A stretch of 64,000 nt of DNA from NCBI RefSeq assembly GCF_024723825.1, contig NZ_JANQBQ010000001.1, positions 1,364,001 to 1,428,000 on the forward strand, in the 5' to 3' direction. Shown here one piece after another: positions 53,606 through 62,988 of this stretch; position 1 is the stretch's first letter, and each line of letters starts with the position of its first letter. Origin of the DNA: Romboutsia lituseburensis. Its GTDB lineage: Bacteria > Bacillota > Clostridia > Peptostreptococcales > Peptostreptococcaceae. Both the position numbers and the translations under genes were made by a program. A model generated the notes under the pieces. That model did not search any database. It was given only the letters and a program-made list of their open reading frames with translations, and was not told the origin of the DNA.

Positions 53606-53657
53606 CATAATAATCAATATAGATATCAAACTATTAATACCTATATTGATTATTATG
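53606..53657. repeat. 17-bp perfect inverted repeat with no terminator character
   Basis: CATAATAATCAATATAG (53606-53622) is repeated in inverse form at 53641-53657, with an 18-base spacer. No U-run follows on either strand, so it is not a normal terminator. It lies between the PHP terminator and the end of the MerR-family gene. Confidence 0.75.
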
Positions 53658-53704
53658 ATAAATTAATTATTTTTGTTACCATTTTTTGTTTTTTTCGACA
53701 TATT

Positions 53705-54514
53705 TTATATTTTTACAGGTATCTGTATCTCAGTTATAAATTCATCTACAATCCCAGTTTCATGTATATCTATTTTATAAATTTCAATAGGATCTCCTAA
53801 AATTTTATAATTATTATCCTTTATATACTTAAACATATCACTTAGATATTTTTGATTATTTTTATAAGCTCCTCTATATGTCAAAGTAACATAGTAGCCT
53901 TCTTCTACTATTATATTAAAAACTTCTTCTTGATTTTCTAATAGGCAAAATACTGACTTAAATTCATTATATATTCCTTTATTTATTTTTTCTAAAGAAA
54001 ATATTGCGCCTATATTATTATTTCCTAGAATATTAAATCTAGTTTCATATTCTTTTTGTAGCTTTTGAATTAAGAAATCAACTTCTTCATCTTTTTTTAT
54101 ATCTGCATTTAGCTTTATTGCCTTCCTTTCATCTATATATGTTAATTCTATCTTATTAAAATTAGAATTATTTCTAACATCATGAATTGAGTTAATCCTT
54201 TTAGTTATATTTTGTTTATGGTTAACTAACTCTTTTATCTTGTCTTCAATTAAATTTATTTCTTCATTTAGTATCTTATTTGTACTTTCTATACTTCTAT
54301 CATCTAAATATTCCTTAATTTTTTTCATTGGAAAATTTAAACTTCTCAATTCTTTTATTAAGTTCAATCTCCATATATCTGATATTTTATACATCCTATA
54401 TCCATTGTTATCTCTAAATGGTTTTAAAATTCCTATTTCTTCGTAATACATTAATGAATCTCTTCCTATTGCATAAATTTTAGAAATTTCACCTATCTTA
54501 TAATAATCTTTCAT
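53705..54514 (-). CDS. MerR-family regulator with BmrR-like effector domain
   Basis: A 269-residue regulator. The HTH of residues 4-70 reads Y-K-I-G-E-I-S-K-I-Y-A-I-G-R-D-S-L-M-Y-Y-E-E-I-G-I-L-K-P, and a dimerisation helix covers about 72-110. The C-terminal 145 residues are a GyrI-like effector-binding domain as in BmrR, ending with E-I-Q-I-P-V. Typical targets are drug-efflux genes with long (19-20 bp) promoter spacers. The adjacent YitT gene (54589, 74 bases upstream on the same strand) is a possible partner but has its own terminator. Confidence 0.85.
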   Translation of the reverse strand: MKDYYKIGEISKIYAIGRDSLMYYEEIGILKPFRDNNGYRMYKISDIWRLNLIKELRSLNFPMKKIKEYLDDRSIESTNKILNEEINLIEDKIKELVNHKQNITKRINSIHDVRNNSNFNKIELTYIDERKAIKLNADIKKDEEVDFLIQKLQKEYETRFNILGNNNIGAIFSLEKINKGIYNEFKSVFCLLENQEEVFNIIVEEGYYVTLTYRGAYKNNQKYLSDMFKYIKDNNYKILGDPIEIYKIDIHETGIVDEFITEIQIPVKI

Positions 54515-54546
54515 ATTTTACTCTCCTCTTAGGCATATGTATAAAA

Positions 54547-54577
54547 GCTATGAGAATGTTAAAGTTTATCTCATAGC
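54547..54577 (-). terminator. Terminator of the YitT-like gene
   Basis: GCTATGAGA/TCTCATAGC stem (54547-54555 with 54569-54577), 13-base loop, TTTTAT on the minus strand. Confidence 0.82.
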
Positions 54578-54588
54578 CCTATTAATAT

Positions 54589-55239
54589 TTATATCATTAA
54601 TGATTCTTCTGTATATTCATCATCTTTATCATTATTTTCACTTTCATCATTTTCATTATAAAGCATGCTTATTAATTTACCACTAATACTAACTGCTATA
54701 ATAGAGAAAAACACTTGTTTAATATCTAGATAAACTAGAGACATTATTAAAACTACTGCATCTGTAAATAGGTATATATGGTTTACTTTAAACTTTGTAA
54801 ACTTATTGCCTAAAAGTGCGATTACATCATCTCCGCCTGCAGCTCCTCCTCCTCTAACTACTAAGCCTACTCCAATCCCTACTCCAATTCCTGCTAATAT
54901 ACTTGCTATTAACATGTTATTTTGAAAACTTGGAACTAAAAACCCTATATTTTCCCAAATTTTATACGTTGTCGAAAAGCTAGCTGTTGAAAGCATTGAA
55001 TAAAGTAAAAATTTCTTTCCAAAGAATTTAGATCCTAATGCAAATAATGATAAGTCTATCATTAAGCTCGTTATTGATGGAGATATATCAAATACATTTT
55101 TTATTAAAAGTATTAATCCTAAAACTCCACCTTCTGTAACACTGTTTTGATAGTTAAAATTATAACTCCCAAATGATAGTATAGTAGATCCTAAAATTAT
55201 CAATACTATACTTTTTAAGATTTGTTTTTTTGACCGCAA
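54589..55239 (-). CDS. YitT-like membrane protein, short form
   Basis: A 216-residue protein with about five or six membrane segments. It has E-G-G-V-L-G-L-I-L-L near 36 and V-V-R-G-G-G-A-A-G-G-D-D-V-I near 127, as in the YitT/DUF161 family. Unlike the protein at 28.6 kb, it lacks the cytosolic DUF2179 domain; its tail is acidic (E-N-D-E-S-E-N-N-D-K-D-D-E). Function unknown. Confidence 0.8.
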   Translation of the reverse strand: MRSKKQILKSIVLIILGSTILSFGSYNFNYQNSVTEGGVLGLILLIKNVFDISPSITSLMIDLSLFALGSKFFGKKFLLYSMLSTASFSTTYKIWENIGFLVPSFQNNMLIASILAGIGVGIGVGLVVRGGGAAGGDDVIALLGNKFTKFKVNHIYLFTDAVVLIMSLVYLDIKQVFFSIIAVSISGKLISMLYNENDESENNDKDDEYTEESLMI

Positions 55240-55404
55240 AATATCACTCCTAGCTAAATTTATATAAATACTCTTATTATAATTATATACCTTAGTATTA
55301 TACCAATGTACACTATTTTTATTTCCATTAATGTAATTTTATTAGCATAATATATTTTATTTGTTTGCACAAAATATAATAAACTTATTTTTAAGGAGGA
55401 TTTT

Positions 55405-55542
55405 ATGAAATTACAATCAGATTTTGAGATTGCTCATTTAACTGAAAAGGAAGAAAGCGCTATAAAAAAAGCTGAGAATGAATTAAAAAATGAGACTGGT
55501 AAAGATTTTGTAGTTATAGCCTGGGAAAAAATAAGTAAATAA
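55405..55542 (+). CDS. Small soluble protein, 45 residues
   Basis: A 45-codon ORF with AAGGAGG six bases upstream of the ATG and a terminator right behind. The product is a charged helix (E-K-E-E-S-A-I-K-K-A-E-N-E-L) ending D-F-V-V-I-A-W-E-K-I-S-K. The end of the gene and the start of the terminator (55545) are adjacent, so it is an independent unit. Family not recognised. Confidence 0.78.
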   Translation: MKLQSDFEIAHLTEKEESAIKKAENELKNETGKDFVVIAWEKISK

Positions 55543-55544
55543 TA

Positions 55545-55574
55545 AAAATGAGGCTTAAACTTAAGCCTCATTTT
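55545..55574. terminator. Bidirectional terminator after the 45-residue gene
   Basis: AAAATGAGGCTTAA/TTAAGCCTCATTTT stem (55545-55558 with 55561-55574), two-base centre, T-run on both strands. Confidence 0.9.
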
Positions 55575-55590
55575 TATTTAATATATGTAC

Positions 55591-56019
55591 TTAATTTAAT
55601 ATAAAAAATGTTCCTATAACCAAAAGTGCTGCCCCTATATACTTATATAAATGCATCGTTCCTTGTCCTAAAACAAAGCTATCTATAAAAAAGCTTAATA
55701 ACATTTGAGATACAACTATTAAAGTTAATGTATTTGAAACTCCTAAATTAGGTATAGCTCTAACAGTAAAGTAAATTACAAGACCACCTAAAATGCCTCC
55801 TAAAAGCAGTTTAGGATTTATTTCATTTATATTTACTAATGTTTTTAAATCGCCTGTTGCTAGAATGCTTATTAAAAAGAACACAGCCCCTACTACTAAA
55901 CTAATAAAGGTAGCAATTAGTGCTGTAGTATTTTTACCTAACTCTCCATTTATAAATGCCTCTAATGCTGTAGAACTACCTGCTAATATCGCAAATAAAA
56001 CAGCTCCTAAATTGTTCAT
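55591..56019 (-). CDS. DMT-family transporter of the YdcZ (DUF606) type
   Basis: A 142-residue protein with four or five membrane segments and the family signature N-G-E-L-G-K-N-T-T-A-L-I-A near residue 24. It has a second-half motif L-V-V-S-Q-M-L-L-S-F-F-I-D near 101. YdcZ proteins usually work as a pair of half-sized subunits, but only one gene is visible here. The N-terminus has AGGAGG. Substrate unknown. Confidence 0.85.
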   Translation of the reverse strand: MNNLGAVLFAILAGSSTALEAFINGELGKNTTALIATFISLVVGAVFFLISILATGDLKTLVNINEINPKLLLGGILGGLVIYFTVRAIPNLGVSNTLTLIVVSQMLLSFFIDSFVLGQGTMHLYKYIGAALLVIGTFFILN

Positions 56020-56197
56020 AAATTTGTCCTCCTTTCTATAAGTTATAATTAATATTATGATTTTAAATCCATATTAATAACCTTTAGGTACAAACTTATT
56101 TAATCATAATTAGATGATTTTAAATTTAAAGTATTTAATCAGTTTGATTTTTTTGCTATAATTACTTTAAATTTATTTAGTAATATGAGGTGAAAAG

Positions 56198-56740
56198 ATG
56201 TTTCAAATTTTTAATCTTAATTTTGATAATTTTTATAGAAAAGAAAATGCTCCTAAATTTAGAATAATTGGGATATTACTTCTTGTTTTAGGGATAGGAT
56301 CTTTTTTATATAAAGGATTTGGAATTAAAATAGTTTCATGGACTTTGGCTATTACATTGTTATTTTTAGCATATTTAAACTTAAAAAATTTAAATGAATT
56401 AAAGAGATATGCATCTAAAGAGGAAATTTCACCATATAATCGAATTCAGTTTTTCTTATTAGTAGGCTCTGTTTTATTAATAATTTTCCCAAATAGGATC
56501 CAAGGGTTTATTTCTTTAGTTTTAGGTTTATATATTGTGTATTCTCAATTAATTAAACTACTTAGAGGAAAAAATAATCCGTATTATAGATTTACAATGT
56601 GGAATGTAATGGTTTTAGTATTTGGACTTACATTAGTGTTTTCTCCATTTTTCTTATCTAATTTTATAGTATCAATATTATCGTTGATTATAATCCTTAT
56701 TGGTGGTAATTTATTGGCAATAGGTAACAAAATAAAATAA
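56198..56740 (+). CDS. DUF308-like (HdeD-type) membrane protein, unknown role
   Basis: A 180-residue protein with about six short hydrophobic segments in three pairs, each ending in a G-x-x-L/Y pattern, like the HdeD/DUF308 family. It begins with a charged 22-residue segment. GAGGTGA lies about 9 bases before the ATG. Its TAA is part of the palindromic terminator described next. Confidence 0.6.
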   Translation: MFQIFNLNFDNFYRKENAPKFRIIGILLLVLGIGSFLYKGFGIKIVSWTLAITLLFLAYLNLKNLNELKRYASKEEISPYNRIQFFLLVGSVLLIIFPNRIQGFISLVLGLYIVYSQLIKLLRGKNNPYYRFTMWNVMVLVFGLTLVFSPFFLSNFIVSILSLIIILIGGNLLAIGNKIK

Positions 56741-56779
56741 AAAATGTGTTGATATTAATATCAACACATTTTTTATTTT
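56734..56779. terminator. 46-bp perfect palindromic terminator shared by two convergent genes
   Basis: Arms 56734-56756 and 56757-56779 are complementary over all 23 pairs. The palindrome contains the + strand stop codon (56738-56740) and overlaps the - strand stop codon of the VanW gene that ends at 56778. Confidence 0.92.
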
Positions 56780-58211
56780 ATCTATAAACACTTGTGTCTA
56801 TATGCTTTTCATAAATTTTTTTGCCATCTTTGTCATATCCATAAAGATATGTATTAGCTACATTTCCACTTACGTAACCTACAGGTTTGTAATCTACACC
56901 TTCTAAAGCTTTTTCATTTGACCAAAATTCTATTGTAAGTCTACCTCCTCCTGTATACGTATTTATTACTATAGGATATTTATGAGTATTTTTAAATTTA
57001 TAGTCAATACTTCCAGTCGCCAAAGTTGCATCTAAACCTCTTGGTACATAACTTACTGGCTTTGAATGATTTCTTCTTTCTGTAGGAAGTATACCTGCTT
57101 TTAACTGAGTATTATATAATGTGGATGAAACCTGGCATACACCTCCACCTATTCCTTGTATCAATTCTCCATTGCTAATTACAGGTGCATATGTATATCC
57201 ATTGCCTTGTGTTACAGGACCAACTACATCTTCATATGAAAATTCATCCCCAGGCATTAAAAGTATATCATCTATTTTTTGGGCTGCTGTAGCTACATTA
57301 CTACCTCTTCCTCCCCCTGGAGAATATGTTGTTGTATAAGTAGAAATTTTATGATTAACTTGTGATAATTCTTTTGTATCTATTGTTGGGTTATCATCAA
57401 TATACTTTCCTTCTATAGATATATTATTTTTATATACACCATTGCTACTTAAACTCATTATTATATCTTTTGTCAATGCTCTTTCATCTAATTTTAATCC
57501 TTTTTTACCTTCTTTAATTGTTATATTTTCACCATCTATTATAATTTTAGGTTCTTCACTTTTTAGATTGGTTTTTGTAGATATAGTATTAACTTCTTCA
57601 CTTAAAAATTTATCATTTATATCTATATTAAATGCATATAGTTTTTCTTTTTTAGATATTATCGCAATAAATTTTTGTATTATATTTTTGTCATTGTATT
57701 CATTTAAAATTTTTTGTGCTAACTCATTTTCATTGTAGTCTTTAATTATCATATTTATTTTTAATTTATATGTTTTATCTTTAGCCATTATCTGTATCTC
57801 TCTATCTCCTATTTCAGACTTAATTTCAACTAGCTTTTTTAAAAGTTGATCTTTATTTAAATTCGAAATTTCTACTTTATATATATAGGCACCAGGATAT
57901 ACCACATTATCGTATTTAGATACAGTGGCTTTTATAATTACAGAAAAAATTATAACTAATAAAATTAAAATACCTATGCATAGCTTTCTTTTTTCATTTA
58001 TTTTCTTTAATAAATTTTCCTTAGTATTTTTATTTAAATTAGTTTCTTCTTTTTTATTTTCATCCTCAGTTTGGTTTTCTACACTTTCTTCATCTACTAT
58101 ATTATTTTCTGTTTTTTCTAATTCAAGTTCGAGTTTTGTATTTATATCTTCATGAGCTTCCTTATCTTTATCTTCATCTGTTTTTTTCATATCATCTTTT
58201 TCATTATCCAT
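56778..58211 (-). CDS. VanW family protein with acidic cytoplasmic N-terminus
   Basis: A 477-residue protein. Residues 1-70 are highly acidic and helix-forming, followed by a basic segment and one membrane span at about 77-96. Residues 105-285 are the paired peptidoglycan-binding-like region. The VanW domain has F-S-Y-E-D-V-V-G-P near 325, G-I-G-G-G-V-C-Q-V-S-S-T-L-Y-N near 354, and V-P-R-G-L-D-A-T near 388. It lacks the proline tail of the 34.4-kb paralogue. Function is unknown; the acidic tail would face the cytoplasm. Confidence 0.85.
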   Translation of the reverse strand: MDNEKDDMKKTDEDKDKEAHEDINTKLELELEKTENNIVDEESVENQTEDENKKEETNLNKNTKENLLKKINEKRKLCIGILILLVIIFSVIIKATVSKYDNVVYPGAYIYKVEISNLNKDQLLKKLVEIKSEIGDREIQIMAKDKTYKLKINMIIKDYNENELAQKILNEYNDKNIIQKFIAIISKKEKLYAFNIDINDKFLSEEVNTISTKTNLKSEEPKIIIDGENITIKEGKKGLKLDERALTKDIIMSLSSNGVYKNNISIEGKYIDDNPTIDTKELSQVNHKISTYTTTYSPGGGRGSNVATAAQKIDDILLMPGDEFSYEDVVGPVTQGNGYTYAPVISNGELIQGIGGGVCQVSSTLYNTQLKAGILPTERRNHSKPVSYVPRGLDATLATGSIDYKFKNTHKYPIVINTYTGGGRLTIEFWSNEKALEGVDYKPVGYVSGNVANTYLYGYDKDGKKIYEKHIDTSVYR

Positions 58212-58434
58212 AATAATCCCCCCTTGAATAACTTTAATTTATATATCTTATTAGTAACTTTGGTAATTTATTCAGTAAAATAAGTAACAATATTGTAAAA
58301 AAAAACTATTTATTTAAAGCTTATTTTATTCAAATTGGGGTATTATTCTTATGAATATATATAGTTTGTATATATATTTTTTTTATGGTAATATAAATTA
58401 ATATGTACAATACTAACGGAAAAAGGTGATATAA

Positions 58435-59373
58435 TTGACAAAATTCAAATATGCTTTTGATAATAAAAGGTATCATACATGGAATTACTATCTTAGAAAT
58501 ACGTTCGGCGAAAAAGTATTTAAGGTTTCTATAAATGCTGGTTTTACATGCCCTAATATAGATGGAAAGGTTAGCTTTGGAGGATGTACTTACTGTAGCA
58601 AAGAAGGGTCAGGTGACTTTGCTGGAAACCCTAATGACAATTTAATTAAGCAGTTTGATGATATAACTCAAATGATGCATAAAAAATGGCAAAATGCCAA
58701 ATATATAGGATATTTCCAAGCCTATACTAATACTTATGCACCTTTAAATATATTGAAGGAAAAGTACGAGACAATACTAGGTCTTGATAATGTAATAGGT
58801 CTTTCAATATCAACAAGACCTGACTGTTTACCTGATGACGTAGTTGAGTATTTAGGTGAGCTTAATGAAAAAACCAATTTATGGGTAGAGCTAGGTCTTC
58901 AAACTATTCATGATAAAACTTCAAAACTTATAAATAGAGGACATGATTATAAATCTTTTGTTGAAGGCGTAGAAAAATTAAAGGCTAAAAACATAAAAGT
59001 TGTCGTTCATATCATAAATGGACTTCCTGGAGAAGATTATAATATGATGATGGAGACAGCTAAGGCTGTCGCTAATATGGGTGTAGATGGAATAAAGATT
59101 CATCTTCTACATGTCATTAAAGATACTCCAATGGAAAAAATGTTAAATAATAATATGATGACTTTAATGGAACAAGATGAATATATAAAACTAGTTTGTG
59201 ATCAGCTTGAGATTTTACCAGAAACTATGATAGTTCATAGACTGACTGGAGATGGAAAAAGAGATGAGCTTGTTGGACCTTTATGGAGCTTGAAAAAATG
59301 GGAAGTTTTAAATGCTATAGATGATGAGTTAAAACAACGTGATTCATATCAAGGTTGTAAGTTTAACAAATAA
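58435..59373 (+). CDS. Radical SAM protein of the YtqA / TIGR01212 family
   Basis: A 312-residue protein. The cluster motif is G-F-T-C-P-N-I-D-G-K-V-S-F-G-G-C-T-Y-C-S near residue 35 (three cysteines spaced as in the family), followed by E-L-G-L-Q-T-I near 150 and H-I-I-N-G-L-P-G-E near 194. It probably modifies tRNA or a protein but is uncharacterised in most species. The start is TTG at 58435, after AAAAGGTGAT. Terminator follows. Confidence 0.88.
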   Translation: MTKFKYAFDNKRYHTWNYYLRNTFGEKVFKVSINAGFTCPNIDGKVSFGGCTYCSKEGSGDFAGNPNDNLIKQFDDITQMMHKKWQNAKYIGYFQAYTNTYAPLNILKEKYETILGLDNVIGLSISTRPDCLPDDVVEYLGELNEKTNLWVELGLQTIHDKTSKLINRGHDYKSFVEGVEKLKAKNIKVVVHIINGLPGEDYNMMMETAKAVANMGVDGIKIHLLHVIKDTPMEKMLNNNMMTLMEQDEYIKLVCDQLEILPETMIVHRLTGDGKRDELVGPLWSLKKWEVLNAIDDELKQRDSYQGCKFNK

Positions 59374-59420
59374 TAAACATATTATCTATAAATAAATTCT
59401 TTATAGTTTATTAGTATTAT

Positions 59421-59467
59421 AAAAAGCTGATTCAAAGAAAATTTATTTTCTTCGAATCAGCTTTTTT
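59421..59467. terminator. Bidirectional terminator between the radical SAM and Ca2+ ATPase genes
   Basis: AAAAAGCTGATTC (59421-59433) pairs with GAATCAGCTTTTT (59454-59466). An inner AGAAAA/TTTTCT stem extends it, and T-runs are present on both sides. Confidence 0.9.
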
Positions 59468-59485
59468 GCTCATTTCCCAAGAAAT

Positions 59486-62122
59486 TTATTTATTACTTTT
59501 ATGTCTTATCTTTACTATTTCCATTATTACTGTAGATACTATTGCTAATCCAAAGCATATTCCTAATTGAGTTGCTCCAAAATTATACGGTATAGAGAAT
59601 ATATCTCTTAAAAATGGAAGCAATGTTAAACTAAAAATTAAAAGACAAGTTAATACTGCATATATTACATACATATTAGAAAATGCACCTAATTCAATTA
59701 ATGTATATTCATTTGATCTAGCAGGTAATGTCTGTAAAATTCTAGCTAAAGTAATAGTTGAAAATGCCATTGCTGTTCCTACTTCTGGAGATATCTTCAT
59801 TCCTATATATTGAGCTAATATTACAAGTATTGCTATAGTCACACCTCTAAAAGCTACAGCCTGTATTGTGCCACCAGCTAATATACTTTCATTTGGATCT
59901 CTAGGTTCTTTAGACATTATATTTTTTTCAGGATTTTCAAATCCTAAAGCAATTGCTGGTAATGAATCTGTTATTAAGTTTATAAATAACAACTGTAGTG
60001 TTGTAAAAGGATTAGCCCAATTTGCAAAAACTGCAAATAGTATAGCTAGTATACCTGCAAAGTTACCTGCAAATAAATAAGTTATAGATTTTTTTATATT
60101 TTTATAAACTGTTCTACCAACTTCAACTGCATTTACTATAGTTGCAAAATTATCATCAACTAATATCATAGCTGAAGCATCTTTTGCTACATCTGTCCCA
60201 CTTCCCATACCTATACCTATATTAGCTTGCTTTAAGGCTGGTGCATCATTAACACCATCACCTGTCATAGCTGTTATTTTGCCTTTATTTTGCCATGCCT
60301 TTACTATACGTATCTTATTCTCAGGAGATACTCTTGCATATACTGATATATGTTCAAGTTTTTCATCTAACTCTTTTTCAGTTAGGGCATCTAATTCTTG
60401 ACCTGTTAAAGCAATATCATCTGTTTCCATTATGCCAATATCTTTAGCTATTGCAGCTGCTGTAGTTTTATGGTCACCTGTTATCATTACTGTTTTTATC
60501 CCTGCACTTTTAGCTTCTTTAACTGCATCAAATACTTCTTCTCTTGGAGGATCTATCATCGCCATAAGGCCAACTAAAGTCATATCAACTTCATCTTCTA
60601 ATGCTGGTACAAAATTCTCATCTTCAACATCTTTTATAGCAAAAGCTAATACTCTCAAAGCTCTATTTGAAAACTCTTCATTCATAGATTTATATGCATT
60701 TAATATAGTATCATTTACCTCAACTGTATCTCCATCTACTAGTGCATATTTACATCTACCAAAAACAACATCTGGAGCTCCTTTTGTAAACATGTATGAG
60801 TCACCATGTATTACATTTACAGTAGACATAAGTTTTCTATCACTATCAAACGGAATTTCGCTTAATCTATCATATTTTTCTCTAAGTTTTTTATAATCTA
60901 AATTTTGTTTATTTGCAAATTTTATTAATGCAACTTCAGTAGGATCTCCTATTTCTTTTCCTTCATTATTTATATTAGAGTCATTACATATTGCAGAAGC
61001 TATTGTAAGCGTTTTTGAATGATAAGAATAATTTATATTATTAGGATCCATATCATCTTTAGATGTTTCATACATATAAAAATCAACAACCGTCATTTTA
61101 TTTTGAGTTAAAGTTCCTGTTTTGTCAGTACAAATAACACTTGTTGAACCTAAAGTTTCTACTGCTGGAAGTTTTCTAACTATAGCTTGTTTTTTTGCCA
61201 TTGCATTTGTTCCTACTGATAAAACAATCGTAACTATAGATGATAAAGCTTCTGGAATAGCGGCTACAGCTACAGCTATAGCAAACATAAACGAATCTAT
61301 TATAACTTTACTTCTATCTACTGCTGCTCCACCTATAAATCCTCTTACTACCTGTATTATAAATATAAGTACTGCAATACCTACAATTGCAATTCCTAAT
61401 TTTTTCCCAAACTCATCTAATTTTTCTTGTAATGGTGTTTGCTTATTTTCTGCCGTTTCTAGTAAACCTGCAACTTTACCCATCTCTGTATTCATACCTG
61501 TAGATGTAACTATAAAGCTTCCTCTACCATATACAACTAAAGATCCACTAAAAACCATATTTCTTTGGTCACCAATACCTACATCTTCATCAATCTTTTC
61601 ATTGTGTTTTAAAACTGGTTCTGACTCCCCTGTTAGCATCCCTTCTACAATCTTTAGTGTTTGTGCTTCTATAATTCTTCCGTCTGCAGGTATATAGTCT
61701 CCTGCTTCTAAAAGTACTATATCACCTACTACTAATTCCCTTGCTGGTATACTTAATTTATGATTATTTCTAATTACTTTAGCTTGTGGGGCGGATAGCT
61801 TTTTAAGGCTTTCTAATGATCCTTCTGCTTTTTTAGTTTGTGTTACTCCAAGTACTGAGTTTAATATTATTACTATAAGTATTATTATTGATTCTACAAC
61901 TTCGCCTAAAAATATTTGAACTATCGCTGCAATCAAAAGAATTATAATTAAAGGGTCCTTAAAACTTTCTAAAAAAAGTTTCCATGTAGGAACTTTTTTT
62001 GTTTCCTTTAATTCATTATATCCGTTCTGTTCTAATCTCTTTTTAACCTCTTCTGTACTTAATCCTTTTAAATCTGAATTTAGGTTTTGTATTGATTCTA
62101 TATATTTTTGTTTATAATACAT
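59486..62122 (-). CDS. Calcium-translocating P-type ATPase (PMCA/SERCA-like)
   Basis: An 878-residue pump with an N-terminal cation-ATPase domain, 10 membrane segments, and the standard motifs: T-G-E-S (164-167), P-E-A-L (290-293) in helix 4, and phosphorylated Asp333 in C-T-D-K-T-G-T. Further on are K-G-A-P-D near 450 and M-T-G-D-G-V-N-D-A-P near 615. N-x-x-T-D near 720 and the last helix pair suit Ca2+. It should pump Ca2+ out of the cytoplasm. Mn2+ or other cations are possible. Confidence 0.9.
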   Translation of the reverse strand: MYYKQKYIESIQNLNSDLKGLSTEEVKKRLEQNGYNELKETKKVPTWKLFLESFKDPLIIILLIAAIVQIFLGEVVESIIILIVIILNSVLGVTQTKKAEGSLESLKKLSAPQAKVIRNNHKLSIPARELVVGDIVLLEAGDYIPADGRIIEAQTLKIVEGMLTGESEPVLKHNEKIDEDVGIGDQRNMVFSGSLVVYGRGSFIVTSTGMNTEMGKVAGLLETAENKQTPLQEKLDEFGKKLGIAIVGIAVLIFIIQVVRGFIGGAAVDRSKVIIDSFMFAIAVAVAAIPEALSSIVTIVLSVGTNAMAKKQAIVRKLPAVETLGSTSVICTDKTGTLTQNKMTVVDFYMYETSKDDMDPNNINYSYHSKTLTIASAICNDSNINNEGKEIGDPTEVALIKFANKQNLDYKKLREKYDRLSEIPFDSDRKLMSTVNVIHGDSYMFTKGAPDVVFGRCKYALVDGDTVEVNDTILNAYKSMNEEFSNRALRVLAFAIKDVEDENFVPALEDEVDMTLVGLMAMIDPPREEVFDAVKEAKSAGIKTVMITGDHKTTAAAIAKDIGIMETDDIALTGQELDALTEKELDEKLEHISVYARVSPENKIRIVKAWQNKGKITAMTGDGVNDAPALKQANIGIGMGSGTDVAKDASAMILVDDNFATIVNAVEVGRTVYKNIKKSITYLFAGNFAGILAILFAVFANWANPFTTLQLLFINLITDSLPAIALGFENPEKNIMSKEPRDPNESILAGGTIQAVAFRGVTIAILVILAQYIGMKISPEVGTAMAFSTITLARILQTLPARSNEYTLIELGAFSNMYVIYAVLTCLLIFSLTLLPFLRDIFSIPYNFGATQLGICFGLAIVSTVIMEIVKIRHKSNK

Positions 62123-62222
62123 TTTATCCTCCTTATTACAATTATAGTTACTCTTATATTATCGTCTTATATTATTTAATTTATTAATAAAATGTATTCT
62201 TTTATTACCTTAAATGTACGTA

Positions 62223-62264
62223 AAAAAGCTGTTTTAAAATAAATTTATTTTAAAACAGCTTTTT
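62223..62264 (-). terminator. Terminator of the DJ-1 gene
   Basis: A 42-base perfect palindrome (62223-62243 with 62244-62264), ending two bases before the stop codon region at 62266. T-run on the minus strand. Confidence 0.88.
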
Positions 62265-62265
62265 A

Positions 62266-62829
62266 TTATTTTACTATTTTATTGTAAAAGTTAATCATCA
62301 TGCCTTCTTTTAATTCTTCAGCTTCATTTTCATAACCTAAAGTTTTTAATATTTCTAATCCAAATATCATTGATGTAGCTGGACCTCTACTAGTTATTAT
62401 ATTCTCATCTTTGACAACAATATCTTCTATATAAATTATATCATTTCTATTTTTTATAAACCCAGGATATGAAGTACACTTTTTACCTTTTAATATACCA
62501 AATGCTTCTAGCGTTTCTGGCGCTGCACATATAGCCCCTACTATCTTTCCTTCATTATCCAGTTCATTAACAAATTCTTTTACTCTTTCATCATTTAAAT
62601 TAGTTGCTCCAGGTAATCCACCAGGTAGTACTATTGCATCATATTCACTTGCATTTATATCATCTATACAACAATCTGATTTTATCAATATATTATGTGT
62701 ACCTTTTACATATTCTTTATTTATAGAGCACATATCACAAACTACATTAGCTCTTCTTAATATATCTACAACAGCTATAGCCTCTATTTCTTCAAATCCA
62801 TCTGCTAACATTACTAATACTTTTTTCAT
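62266..62829 (-). CDS. DJ-1/PfpI family protein
   Basis: A 187-residue protein with the flavodoxin-like fold. The N-terminal M-L-A-D-G-F-E-E-I-E-A region comes first. The nucleophile-elbow Cys is in A-I-C-A-A-P-E-T near 101, with Glu15 in the E-E-I-E motif. Most members are deglycase or chaperone-like proteins, or of unknown activity. The frame opens at TTG 62844, but that TTG is inside the GGAGGT sequence. ATG at 62829, 7 bases after GGAGG, is the start. Confidence 0.9.
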   Translation of the reverse strand: MKKVLVMLADGFEEIEAIAVVDILRRANVVCDMCSINKEYVKGTHNILIKSDCCIDDINASEYDAIVLPGGLPGATNLNDERVKEFVNELDNEGKIVGAICAAPETLEAFGILKGKKCTSYPGFIKNRNDIIYIEDIVVKDENIITSRGPATSMIFGLEILKTLGYENEAEELKEGMMINFYNKIVK

Positions 62830-62988
62830 ATTTATTACCTCCAATATTCTTTCTATTTATATTTTAACATTATTTACATATTGTAAATATACTATTTTCT
62901 TGCTAATATTTAAATAGCTTTAATTTAAGATAACGTATTCTTTTATTCATATATTTAATTTTTAAATTTATCCTACGAGGTGTAAAAT

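Noticed and set aside
59868-61697. Plus-strand ORFs inside the Ca2+ ATPase
   Set aside because: Antisense to a well-supported P-type ATPase, no ribosome binding sites, no domain signature.
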